In this document: piece by piece, positions 8,276-15,424 of the stretch
Position numbering within the stretch: position 1 is the first letter of the stretch
How the letters are laid out: each line of letters begins with the position of its first letter
DNA from: Coemansia sp. RSA 1804
Lineage: Eukaryota > Kickxellomycota > Kickxellomycetes > Kickxellales > Kickxellaceae
Direction of reading: 5' to 3'
DNA: 15,424 bases
Assembly (NCBI GenBank): GCA_027578815.1
Contig: JANBTH010000525.1
Span: forward strand, 1-15,424
Notes under the pieces: model-generated
Seen by the model: only the letters and a program-made list of their open reading frames with translations
What the model was told of the DNA's origin: nothing
The model's database searches: none
Translations under genes and position numbers: made by a program

Positions 8276-8963
8276 TTTGAAGAAAAGAAAAGAGTAATTA
8301 AAAATACGAATGAGAAATAGACCTAGAAAGAAAGACCAGCATGCCTAAATAAGGAGAGAAGCAGCAACAAACAAGGACGAAAAGATAAGCATATTTTTTT
8401 TTACCTTTTGATCCCGCAATAAAAAGAATAGGAATTGTGAGTGAAGGAGAGGATTGTCTTTAATCTAGTCTTTTAGATCATTTGATCAGATCTGTCACTG
8501 TTGCTGACTTCAAATTGCAAAGGACGTTACATATATGTTATTAAGCAATAAAAGACACCATGTGCAATGCAGAAAGCAACAATTAATGTCCTTTTGGAAC
8601 ACACAACAAAACAAAGCAAATAAAGACTGGGTAAAGGACAAAAGAAGCAGTGTCCAAATGCAAAAGAGACGCTCTTTACGGTATTAGGTCTTTAAGCTTT
8701 TTACTCATTACTTTATCATAAAATTTAAACAGAATATATACGAGTCGAATAAGCAAAAAAACACAAATAGCCTGGTTTCCTTGTTGCATATAAACAATGT
8801 TGACTGGGATATATTGTATTGTTACAGTTGTTTATCTCGTTATTTCTCAATTTTAAATATTATATTGTATGTCACTTGTTATCCGCGATACTTATCAAAG
8901 CAAACATAATACAACCCTGCACTTTTACTAGAACATTTAGCACTTGAAATCTGCTCTTCAAGA
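8276..8963. other. Long intergenic region between divergent genes
   Basis: These 688 bp must contain the promoters of the minus-strand mitochondrial protein and the plus-strand S28 peptidase. A purine-rich tract at 8276-8290 is a pyrimidine-rich leader for the minus-strand gene. TATAAA at 8789-8794, about 170 bp before the peptidase start, is a possible TATA box. A short partly palindromic stretch with TGATCA and AGATCT lies at about 8475-8493. I find no coding frame or tRNA. Confidence 0.45.
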
Positions 8964-10550
8964 ATGAATACCTTGTTAACAGCATTGCATGTGCTAGATT
9001 TTCTAATTTTGCTTGCATCAGTAGGCGTTGCGGCACAGCAGGCTGTAGCCACAACCGACGGAGTACAAGCATCAAGCGACAATTCCTCTTCTTCTTCTTT
9101 TTGGTATACGCAACCAGTTAACCACTTTGACCAAACCAATATACAAAAATGGAAACAACAGTATATGGTAAACGCCACATTCTACAGGACCGGTGGACCA
9201 ATATACATGTCAACGGCAGGCGAGACACCTTTGACAAGAAACGATGTAGACAACACGTATGCGACTGAATTGGCCGCAGCCACTGGTGGAATGGTGGTAT
9301 CCGTGGAGCATAGGTTCTACGGCCAATCTAACCCGCTTCCAGATCTCTCTGGCAACAGTCTCAAGTATTTGACAGTTGATAATGTCTTGGAGGACTTTGC
9401 ATCGGTCGTCAGAGCAATCAAAGCTAACGAGACAGCAACGAACTCTACGGTAATTGGTCTCCCAGTTCCTGTGGCCCCAGAGTCGCCAGTAATATTCGTG
9501 GGCGGATCGTATCCTGGTGCAGTGGCGGCATGGATGCGTGCAAAGTATCCCAACCTGGTGGCAGGCGCATGGTCGTCGGCGGCGGCAGTGTACGGGTGGT
9601 TGGAGAACTACCAGTTTGACCAAGGGTTTGGCCGACACTTGAAGACAGCAATGGTAGTAGGCGGTGGTGGCAGCGAGTGCGCAGAGTGCTTTGCCCAGGC
9701 AGTTGCCGATCTCGACCAGATCCTGCTCTCTGGCAATGCAGCCAGAATTGCAGCCGTTCAGGAAAGACTAGGAATTCCTTTACTGGGTACAAGTGATCTC
9801 GCCAACCTACTAACCGTGCTGGCAACAATAGGGGCGCTCCAGCCGGTCACAAGAGTGAGCGACCCAGTGTACTCTACGGTGTGCGTGTACTTTGAAAAAG
9901 GCTTAAACCAGACAACTGGCACTAAGGGCTCTGGGTACAGCGCGTGTCTGAACTCGTATATTGCAATGATTAATGGACTCGTAGCGCAGTCGGGCCTCAC
10001 GCCGCCAATGTTGGTGGCCCTGGGTAACAGCAGCTTAGCAGTGGACAACACCGCGTTAAATCAGCCGCAGCGTGTCTGGTACTACCAGATGTGCACTTGG
10101 TTCGGGATGTGGCAGGTAGCCCCGCCACTCATGAGCAATAGTAGCAGTTCGGGTCTGGTTGGATACCGGTCGCAACTACTCGATTTAGACTACTTTCAAT
10201 CAAGCTGTCCCAAAAAGTTTGGCGCACAAGCAAAGGACCCAGCAGACGTGAATTCTTTCAATGCCAAATGGTTCGAGGTTCTTCGTAATACATCCAACGT
10301 GTTCTATACCTCAGGATCTCTTGATCCATGGCGCGACTCAACTGTGGACACGAGTTGGGGCAATTTGGTGGATCCTCCAGGCGCATCGATGGTGCTTACT
10401 ATCGACGGTGCTACACATGCGCAGGATCTGCAACCATCCCGGAGCACTGATCTCCTTTCTGTAAAGCAGGCGCGCATGCTGGGCAAGCGGCTGGTGAAAC
10501 AGTGGATCCGCGGAGCAAGAAGAGATTCACGGCACAGATACAATTGCTAG
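8964..10550 (+). CDS. Secreted serine carboxypeptidase of family S28 (PRCP/DPP2-like)
   Basis: This 528-residue protein starts with a signal peptide (hydrophobic stretch 4-20, likely cleaved near AA-QQ at 24). WYTQPVNHFD (47-56) is the hallmark N-terminal motif of S28 peptidases, followed by GGPIYMSTAGE (77-87) and EHRFYGQSNP (115-124). The nucleophile is Ser182 in GGSYPG; Asp454 in SLDPWR and His485 in GATHAQDL complete the triad, so the enzyme looks active. Relatives cleave short peptides next to proline, as proline carboxypeptidases or dipeptidyl peptidases; which activity applies here cannot be read from sequence. Several N-glycosylation sequons are present (Asn70, 155, 160, 315, 355, 392, 442), fitting an extracellular or vacuolar place. 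The C-terminal tail is basic. Its 3' end faces COQ1, 117 bp away. Confidence 0.95.
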   Translation: MNTLLTALHVLDFLILLASVGVAAQQAVATTDGVQASSDNSSSSSFWYTQPVNHFDQTNIQKWKQQYMVNATFYRTGGPIYMSTAGETPLTRNDVDNTYATELAAATGGMVVSVEHRFYGQSNPLPDLSGNSLKYLTVDNVLEDFASVVRAIKANETATNSTVIGLPVPVAPESPVIFVGGSYPGAVAAWMRAKYPNLVAGAWSSAAAVYGWLENYQFDQGFGRHLKTAMVVGGGGSECAECFAQAVADLDQILLSGNAARIAAVQERLGIPLLGTSDLANLLTVLATIGALQPVTRVSDPVYSTVCVYFEKGLNQTTGTKGSGYSACLNSYIAMINGLVAQSGLTPPMLVALGNSSLAVDNTALNQPQRVWYYQMCTWFGMWQVAPPLMSNSSSSGLVGYRSQLLDLDYFQSSCPKKFGAQAKDPADVNSFNAKWFEVLRNTSNVFYTSGSLDPWRDSTVDTSWGNLVDPPGASMVLTIDGATHAQDLQPSRSTDLLSVKQARMLGKRLVKQWIRGARRDSRHRYNC

Positions 10551-10634
10551 CTAACACATTCTTACTGCCCAGCTTGATATGAAAGGGAGCTTTTCATACA
10601 TTTGTAGTTTGTTTATGTATAGTGGTTTAAAGAG

Positions 10635-10640
10635 AATAAA
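10635..10640 (+). terminator. Polyadenylation signal of the S28 peptidase gene
   Basis: AATAAA lies 85 bp past the stop codon, only about 30 bp before the stop codon of the converging COQ1 gene. The two transcripts are therefore likely to overlap at their 3' ends. Confidence 0.5.
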
Positions 10641-10667
10641 AATGAACAGAGCTGAATAAGGATTGCT

Positions 10668-12218
10668 TTAATTTTTGCGGGTGAGCACAGAGTGCGCAAC
10701 AGATTCCAGCGCATCTCTCGCCGACGACGGGGGCAAAATCATAAGGGCCTCTATTGCATGGTCAACGTACCGCTGAGCAAGCGCCCTTGTGCGCGCAATA
10801 GCTCCATCACTCGCATGCACCAGCTCCCAAGCCTTTGCCGCATCACCCTCGTATGCAAACTTGCGCGCAACAAGCGGACCGAGCTCAGGAAATTGCTGCC
10901 ACGCATAAAGCACGGGAGCAGTGGCCAAGCCGAGCTCCAGATCCGCACCCACGGGCTTGCCGAGTTGCGCCGTTGACGTGGCAGTAAAATCTAGCAAATC
11001 ATCAATCAACTGGAACGCAATGCCTAGCTGCCGTCCATAGATATACGTGGCCTCCACGACGTCGTCGGTCGCGTTGCTCAGTATAGCAGACGACCGACAG
11101 CTCTTGGCAATAAGACTACCGGTCTTCAAGTACGTTTTCTCCAGATAGTAGGCAAACGCACTCTCGTCAGGACGAGCCATAGGAGCATCGCCATTGTCCT
11201 CATCTTCTAGGTTCTTCAACTGCTTAAACTCGCCATCCACCAGATCGCACAGCACACTAGCCATGATCTCGATCACCTCGGGATCACGTAACCGTGCAAG
11301 AGCCATCGATGCACGAGCAAGAAGAAAATCGCCTGCGAAGATGGCCATCTTGTTTCCAAACCGCTGGTGTATCGCAGGCATTCCGCGACGCGTCTCAGCG
11401 TGGTCAATAACATCGTCATGGAGAAGCGAGGACGTGTGGATCATCTCCGTGATCTCTGCAAGTCTTCGATGCGTGGGCAAGATCGTCATTCCTTCCTTCA
11501 CAAATGGTGTATACGGCCGACCGCCGTGCGCAGCGCTGGTTGCGTTCTGTATCAGTTGGTTGACATGTCGTGACTCTAGGTCGCTCTGGATGTTCTGTGA
11601 CGCCGTACGGTCCATCAACGAGTAATCGATGCGTTCAGACTCTGTTGGTCCCACCATGGCCGATGACTTGCCTTGCCGCTTAGTTGCTGTGCTGGTAGCC
11701 TGCGCGACGAGCATTACAAGTAGCGGACGAATATGTTTGCCGCTAGCCGAGAAGTAGTATCTCGACACAGTGTTAAGCATCGGGTGTCCGCTCTCCAGCA
11801 GTCGGGCCAAGTTATCAGTAATAAACGAGAGCTCTGATCCAACAAGTTCCTTTGGATCAACCAGGCTCTTTGTCTTTTCGTCCGTTCCAACCACCCGTGA
11901 CGCCCTATCCAGCGCACCCGTCCAGTCATGCCGCACGCCCATATCCTTCTGCTGCTGTGTATTTGTGTGTGCGGCAGCTACATCTACTGCCTGCACGCCC
12001 GATGCCACGATCCGCCGTTCCAGCAACGTTGCCACGTCCTGGGATCTAGGTCCAGCTATCGGCGCCCGCACTCCTGTTGTCGCGCTCTCCAGCATATGTG
12101 CCACCTTGGCTGTTCCCACCGCAAACTGCCCAAGCGGCCTGGTCTCTGACGGCTTGCGCACAATGTTGCGCACAAACGCCCCTAGTTGCGCAAGCGTTCC
12201 CCGCGCATTTGTGGCCAT
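10668..12218 (-). CDS. COQ1: Polyprenyl (hexaprenyl-type) diphosphate synthase, ubiquinone biosynthesis, mitochondrial
   Basis: This 516-residue trans-isoprenyl diphosphate synthase builds the ubiquinone side chain from farnesyl or geranylgeranyl diphosphate and isopentenyl diphosphate in the mitochondrial matrix. Conserved sites are all present: GKHIRP (160-165), the first aspartate-rich motif LLHDDVIDH (265-273; Asp268, 269, 272), RRGMPAIHQRFGNKMAIFAGDFLLARA, KTGSLI (365-370), the second aspartate-rich motif QLIDDLLDF (403-411) and GKPVGADL (420-427). The first 120 or so residues are Arg/Ala/Ser-rich with few acids early on, fitting a mitochondrial presequence plus a linker. A 70-residue insertion (about 175-245) of low conservation precedes the first aspartate motif, making it longer than yeast Coq1. 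Chain length of the product cannot be read reliably. Upstream on its strand is a strong pyrimidine tract (plus-strand 12329-12356). Confidence 0.95.
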   Translation of the reverse strand: MATNARGTLAQLGAFVRNIVRKPSETRPLGQFAVGTAKVAHMLESATTGVRAPIAGPRSQDVATLLERRIVASGVQAVDVAAAHTNTQQQKDMGVRHDWTGALDRASRVVGTDEKTKSLVDPKELVGSELSFITDNLARLLESGHPMLNTVSRYYFSASGKHIRPLLVMLVAQATSTATKRQGKSSAMVGPTESERIDYSLMDRTASQNIQSDLESRHVNQLIQNATSAAHGGRPYTPFVKEGMTILPTHRRLAEITEMIHTSSLLHDDVIDHAETRRGMPAIHQRFGNKMAIFAGDFLLARASMALARLRDPEVIEIMASVLCDLVDGEFKQLKNLEDEDNGDAPMARPDESAFAYYLEKTYLKTGSLIAKSCRSSAILSNATDDVVEATYIYGRQLGIAFQLIDDLLDFTATSTAQLGKPVGADLELGLATAPVLYAWQQFPELGPLVARKFAYEGDAAKAWELVHASDGAIARTRALAQRYVDHAIEALMILPPSSARDALESVAHSVLTRKN

Positions 12219-12669
12219 TTTGTGGAATCCTTCAAATGAAACTACGTATATTCCTCCGAATACTGCTATTCTATGTAGACTAGCAAATGGGGTTATAGTT
12301 GGATTTGTGGCTGTGCTTGCAACAAGATAACGAAAAAGAAAAAGAAAAGGAAATAGTGTCTAGATAACAAAAAAGGTTAAAGAGTGGGCTGTGAGAATCA
12401 AGATAAACTCTTTTTTTGCTGACTTTTTTTATCGTAAGGAACAGAAGCTGCATTGATTTCATTCTTTTTTCTTCTAATTTTAGATCAGCTGAGAATCTCG
12501 ATGGATATTGTGGGGAAATGTGAATAAAGGAAAAGGGGGATTAGAGGAAGGATGGAGAGAATTTATTGCATGTCAACATTCCCTCATATCATATCATAAT
12601 GAGCATCAAATGTTAGTATTCCATCAAACATTCGTATTGATCTCTCTAAAACTACTTTCTCTTGTCTAA
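12219..12669. other. Intergenic region 5' of COQ1, 3' of the kinase relic
   Basis: These 451 bp contain the COQ1 promoter region. They include the purine tract (pyrimidine on the COQ1 strand) at 12329-12356, T-rich runs at 12410-12470 and a purine-rich stretch at 12511-12562. A short TCATA tandem lies at about 12584-12599. No coding frame or RNA gene is seen. Confidence 0.45.
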
Positions 12670-14571
12670 TCAACTCGCTAGCGTTCTTGCAGTATTGGAA
12701 ATAGGATTATTCATTTTTCTCTTCTTTCCAAAGCGCAGAATGCCTAACCAAAAAAGTATAAACTTTATTGATTCATAATATACAATTGAAGAAGCTGGTA
12801 TTTGTTTATCAGACCTCCGAAGAGTCATTGTGCGTTCAAAATACCCCTCTAGAACCTGAAGTAACAATGTAATTAGCTTGCGTTCCTTTCCTATGCGAGT
12901 TTCAAAAGAGTCTATTCTGATATTCCTCACACCTTGGCTTGCAGACTTTTTCTGCGCACCATGGAACTCGATGCCAACATCGGGATTTAAGATCAGTTTG
13001 GTGCGGAGGGTATGCACCAGATCTTTGAGATACTCAATCATTGGAAGAGCCTGTAAGAACTGGTCAGTGAGGTCATAAATGGAATTTTCAGAATCCAGAA
13101 CCATTTGCTTTAACCATGCAATGTCATCAAGTGAGCCCTCGCACCATGTCCTGATTTTCAGCTTATCAAAAATTGCTGGGTCAGGTGCCTAGTGCTTATT
13201 AAATCCGTATGTTCCGATCCAGCACATCAGATAAAGCGCTGATTCCCAGTCATCAAGCCCTGTAACCCATTGGATGTTGCCGGCCAGGTTGTTGATACTC
13301 ATGAATGGCAGAGTTCCTGACCGGTCTAGATGGCGCGTGATTTTCGGAACCGAGACATCGACTGCGTGATCAAAGTCGATCAACAGACCTCGAACATCCT
13401 TGCCGCCATCTATCTCGTAAAAGAGCACGTTGTTTGACGAGATGTCCCGGTGCAGGATTCCGGCATCCCAGCGAATCCTGCTGTGCACACGCATAACGTC
13501 AGCCATGACCTTGATGAGCTTCAGCGGGCAATTCAGATGGCGCAAAGGCTTGCCAACGGGCGTCGTCGCGATTCGCTTGTGAGCACGAAACGGAACCAGA
13601 CGTGGGTCCTCCTTAGTGCTATTGCTACCGAGGTTATCCATGGGTGCTGCAACAGCGTGGAATATGCCGCCGAGAATGCTTGCTGTCGTGTCCTCAACTG
13701 CACCCTCGCGACCATTGGATCGACTGAACTGAACCCGGCCACCGGCCACAATAGTCGGGTAGCAGCCGTCTACCTTCCTATTGTCGGCAAGCTTGTCGCA
13801 AATCTTGCGGAGGTGCCGCGTCTCGTCGCGCATGTCATCGCCAGCACCAAGGGTCGACTCAACCCACGAGTCCTTAATGACAAAGCTGCAGTTTTCGGCA
13901 GCAGTGTCTTCGGTGCATACTGGCTCTGTGTCTGTCGCCAGAAAGCTGCGCGTATGACGCCCAAACAGATGCTCGGCTGCGGCAATGGTGCTCCGCGTGA
14001 AGAATAGCTTGGAATCCGCCGTTGGCGTCTGTTTTCCTCCGTCACTCTCTTGCAGCGACGGAACCTCAATCTGCCAGCATTTCAGCTCCGGCAGCCATGA
14101 CATCGTTGGGTCGTATCCAAGACGATGTTCCTCGCAGAATGACCAGTAGACGAGGAGCTGGATAAACTTGGCGCGACCCTCATTTTCAGAGAGCTTCATA
14201 TCTCGAGACACAAGCAGGTGGTCGTTGCCAAAGCTGCACACGCGAACAGCATTGCCACACAGCGTCAGCCCCCAGATATGCCGTATATTCCACTGCATAA
14301 TATATGCCTCACGCATGTATATGAGGAGCTGAGTGCAGGCATTCCGGACATCCAGCTCGCTGTTTGTCTTTTTGGCCTCGACCACCGTAAACATCTTTTC
14401 GTATCGCGGCTTTGAGGATTTCGACGTCTCCGCCAGCTTGCCGTTGGGACCGATAGACACGCACTTGATAAAGATATCAAGACAATAACTCTGCTCAGCA
14501 CCCTCAATCTTGACATTGTGCTTGTCGAATGCCTCGACGGTGAATATCAAAAAACCCTTTTTATAATAATT
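12670..14571 (-). pseudogene. FunK1 (fungal-type) protein kinase, broken: no start codon and one in-frame TAG
   Basis: One frame codes for a FunK1-type kinase across this whole stretch. Numbering from the TTG at 14550, visible parts are VEAKKT and IRHIWGLTLCGNAVRVCSFG of the N-lobe region, FVIKDSW with the presumed ATP-binding Lys226, GILHRDISSNNVLF (catalytic Asp369, Asn374), LLIDFDHAVD (DFD instead of DFG, Asp392), SGTLPFMSI and DDWESALYLMCWIGTYG. A TAG at 13191-13189 follows NKH, yet the same frame continues at once with kinase C-lobe sequence (IRTWCEGSLDDIAWLKQ ... LHTLRTKLILNPDVG-like) to a TGA at 12672-12670. At the 5' end there is no ATG before the upstream stop at 14574; the usual N-terminal 100 or more residues are missing and the DNA turns very AT-rich. 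Catalytic residues are intact, so decay is recent, or the gene is used in an unseen way. A sequencing error could explain the TAG but not the missing 5' end. Confidence 0.8.
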
Positions 14572-14757
14572 TTAATAATTTTATATAAAAATTTCTAAAA
14601 AAATTTGCATTGCAACCGGAAATGCAGAAATTCCTTATAATTGTCAACCATTTTGTTGCTCAATAATACCTACTTGCATTAAATCCTAATAAAAATTATA
14701 TTGCTGATGTATATACGATGTTAACATTTCAATCAAATACTAACATCTTATATGTCA

Positions 14758-15285
14758 TCAGATAGTAGGCGCAGAAGTACACCAAGATAAATTAAATTGA
14801 CAAATGTTTTTAAAATTGATATAATACAAAGCATGTAATAAAAGAATCAAAGTATAAAGCTGTCTTGTGGACATGTAAATAAGGTGTTACTTTTTTAGAG
14901 TAAATATGCGACCATCCAATCAGACTAGTCCAGTTTGTTTACCTATTTGTAGACAATTAACCGATCAGATCTTCAGTGTAAATCAACTAGCTGGAAACAA
15001 TTTTTATGGATCTGCTGAATGAGCTGATATAGATACAAGGTGCGTATATTCTGGGATCCAGAAAGCTGCCAATTACAATTAAAATGATATTCGTTGTAAG
15101 CATATCCAGCCATCCTATGTCCATCTCCACCAAACGCCTCTCATGGCAATCTTGATTAGAGAAACTTGTTTGCTGGCAGAGTCCAGATCAATTTTGTGAA
15201 TTCTGTGTGAAGCTAAACATTTTTTTACACAATTTAGTGCTACCAGTTCCAAACATTGAAAAAAGTAAGTAAAAAAGGTAACCAT
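14758..15285 (-). pseudogene. Decayed coding relic resembling the N-terminal propeller of VPS18/Pep3
   Basis: Three short minus-strand open segments follow one another with stops and frame changes. Segment A (15285-15115, 56 codons from an ATG) includes LELVALNCVKKCLAS followed by HRIHKIDLDSASKQVSLIKI, like the 'ANN.l...l..grilRIDL' strand of Pep3/Vps18. Segment B (15140-14973, another frame) has FGGDGHRM, where Vps18 has 'FLDPTG.HLL'. Segment C (14964-14758, back in the first frame, two internal stops) has SVNCLQIGKQTGLV, a stop, then LDGRIFTL, where Vps18 has 'SV.W ... TGPILIGT..G.IFE', and later YMSTRQLYTLI. Order and strand agree with the family; spacing between B and C is about 18 residues longer than in human VPS18. 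Vps18 is a HOPS/CORVET tethering subunit. The match is by eye from memory of family patterns and the region is AT-rich, so the identity is tentative; that it is not an intact gene is clearer. Confidence 0.4.
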
Positions 15286-15319
15286 TACGTTAAAGATAAA
15301 CCATCTCTTGTTTTACCAG

Positions 15320-15424
15320 TTACTCCCACCACGACAACAATCCAAGTCCATCACCGTTTATTGAGCACATAAGCGAGTATGGCGGCGGATGGGACGCCGG
15401 TATGCCACTATCCATGCCGCCCAC
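15320..15424 (+). CDS. Possible partial exon running off the right edge
   Basis: The last 105 bp are markedly more GC-rich than the preceding 750 bp. On the plus strand the frame whose first full codon is 15321 stays open to the edge and encodes a His/Asn/Ser/Pro-rich stretch followed by FIEHISEYGGGWDAGMPLSM. Just before it is an acceptor-like CTTGTTTTACCAG ending at 15319; there is no ATG in frame, so an upstream exon would be needed. The minus strand also stays open (ending in SWWE and a stop at about 15320), so a C-terminal end of a minus-strand gene cannot be excluded. The plus reading has the more natural composition. No family is recognised. Confidence 0.3.

Noticed and set aside
11770..12330. 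186-codon plus-strand frame antisense to COQ1
   Set aside because: It mirrors the COQ1 coding strand, has Ser/Cys/Pro-rich shadow composition and no recognisable domain.
13150..13260. An intron that would remove the TAG in the kinase
   Set aside because: CACTAG could act as an acceptor, but no consensus donor lies upstream. Any such intron would delete the conserved WIGTYG region, and the frame is open on both sides of the stop.
13450..14007. 185-codon plus-strand frame antisense to the kinase relic
   Set aside because: It is a shadow of the kinase frame, which carries all the kinase motifs.
12610..14746. 11-bp inverted match (ATGTTAGTATT at 12610-12620 against 14736-14746) flanking the kinase relic, as possible terminal repeats of a mobile element
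   Set aside because: The match does not extend, the DNA is AT-rich and there is no target duplication or transposase. Chance is the simpler explanation.
14718..14747. Small inverted repeat GATGTTA / TAACATC as a structured RNA or operator
   Set aside because: The arms are only 7 bp in AT-rich DNA inside a degenerate region.
15151..15264. Plus-strand open stretch (LEKLVCWQSPDQ ... LVLPVPNIEK)
   Set aside because: It is short, has no start and lies antisense to segment A of the VPS18-like relic, which fits a known family pattern better.
15265..15319. 55-nt intron (GTAAGT to CCAG) ahead of the right-edge exon
   Set aside because: The splice sites look good, but joining gives a stop in one phase on the 5' side and a stop at TAA on the 3' side in the other, so no coding product results.
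1..15424. tRNA genes, CRISPR arrays, transposases or LTRs
   Set aside because: I looked for T-arm GTTCGANTC blocks, regularly spaced repeats and integrase or transposase motifs and found none that hold up.

Overview
This window reads as nuclear DNA of a filamentous or early-diverging fungus. Genes are compact and lie on both strands. The one intron I can define is 97 nt, with GTAAGC, a perfect TACTAAC branch site and a TAG acceptor. The products are eukaryotic: a cytosolic Fe-S scaffold ATPase, a mitochondrial polyprenyl diphosphate synthase, a secreted S28 peptidase, F-box-like proteins and a fungal-specific FunK1 kinase. FunK1 kinases together with expanded F-box-like families suggest Kickxellomycotina (Coemansia-like), but that placement is inference.

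Layout, left to right. (1) Positions 1-192, minus: the N-terminal end of a protein with a signal peptide that resembles UDP-glucose:glycoprotein glucosyltransferase; the rest lies off the window. (2) Positions 621-2397, plus: an unrecognised 559-residue protein whose start lies in a five-codon first exon. (3) Positions 2601-3488, plus: CFD1/NUBP2. (4) Positions 3750-5117 and 5564-7060, plus: two tandem paralogous F-box-like genes in an AT-rich island. (5) Positions 7370-8275, minus: a mitochondrial protein with a two-helix hairpin, TMEM70/TMEM186-like. (6) Positions 8964-10550, plus: a secreted S28 serine carboxypeptidase. (7) Positions 10668-12218, minus: COQ1. (8) Positions 12670-14571, minus: a FunK1 kinase with no start codon and one in-frame TAG, called a pseudogene. 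(9) Positions about 14758-15285, minus: broken coding-like segments that resemble, in order, parts of the VPS18/Pep3 N-terminal propeller. (10) From 15320 to the right edge: open sequence that may be a partial exon.

The genes do not form a pathway. Conserved housekeeping genes (CFD1, COQ1, the mitochondrial membrane protein and probably UGGT) alternate with fast-evolving material (the F-box pair, the kinase relic and the VPS18-like relic). The right-hand 3 kb looks like a graveyard in which two unrelated broken genes lie end to end on the same strand, with a sharp change from coding composition to very AT-rich DNA at about 14550.

No tRNA, rRNA, CRISPR array or intact transposon was recognised. 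All family assignments come from motif reading by eye; no search was run.
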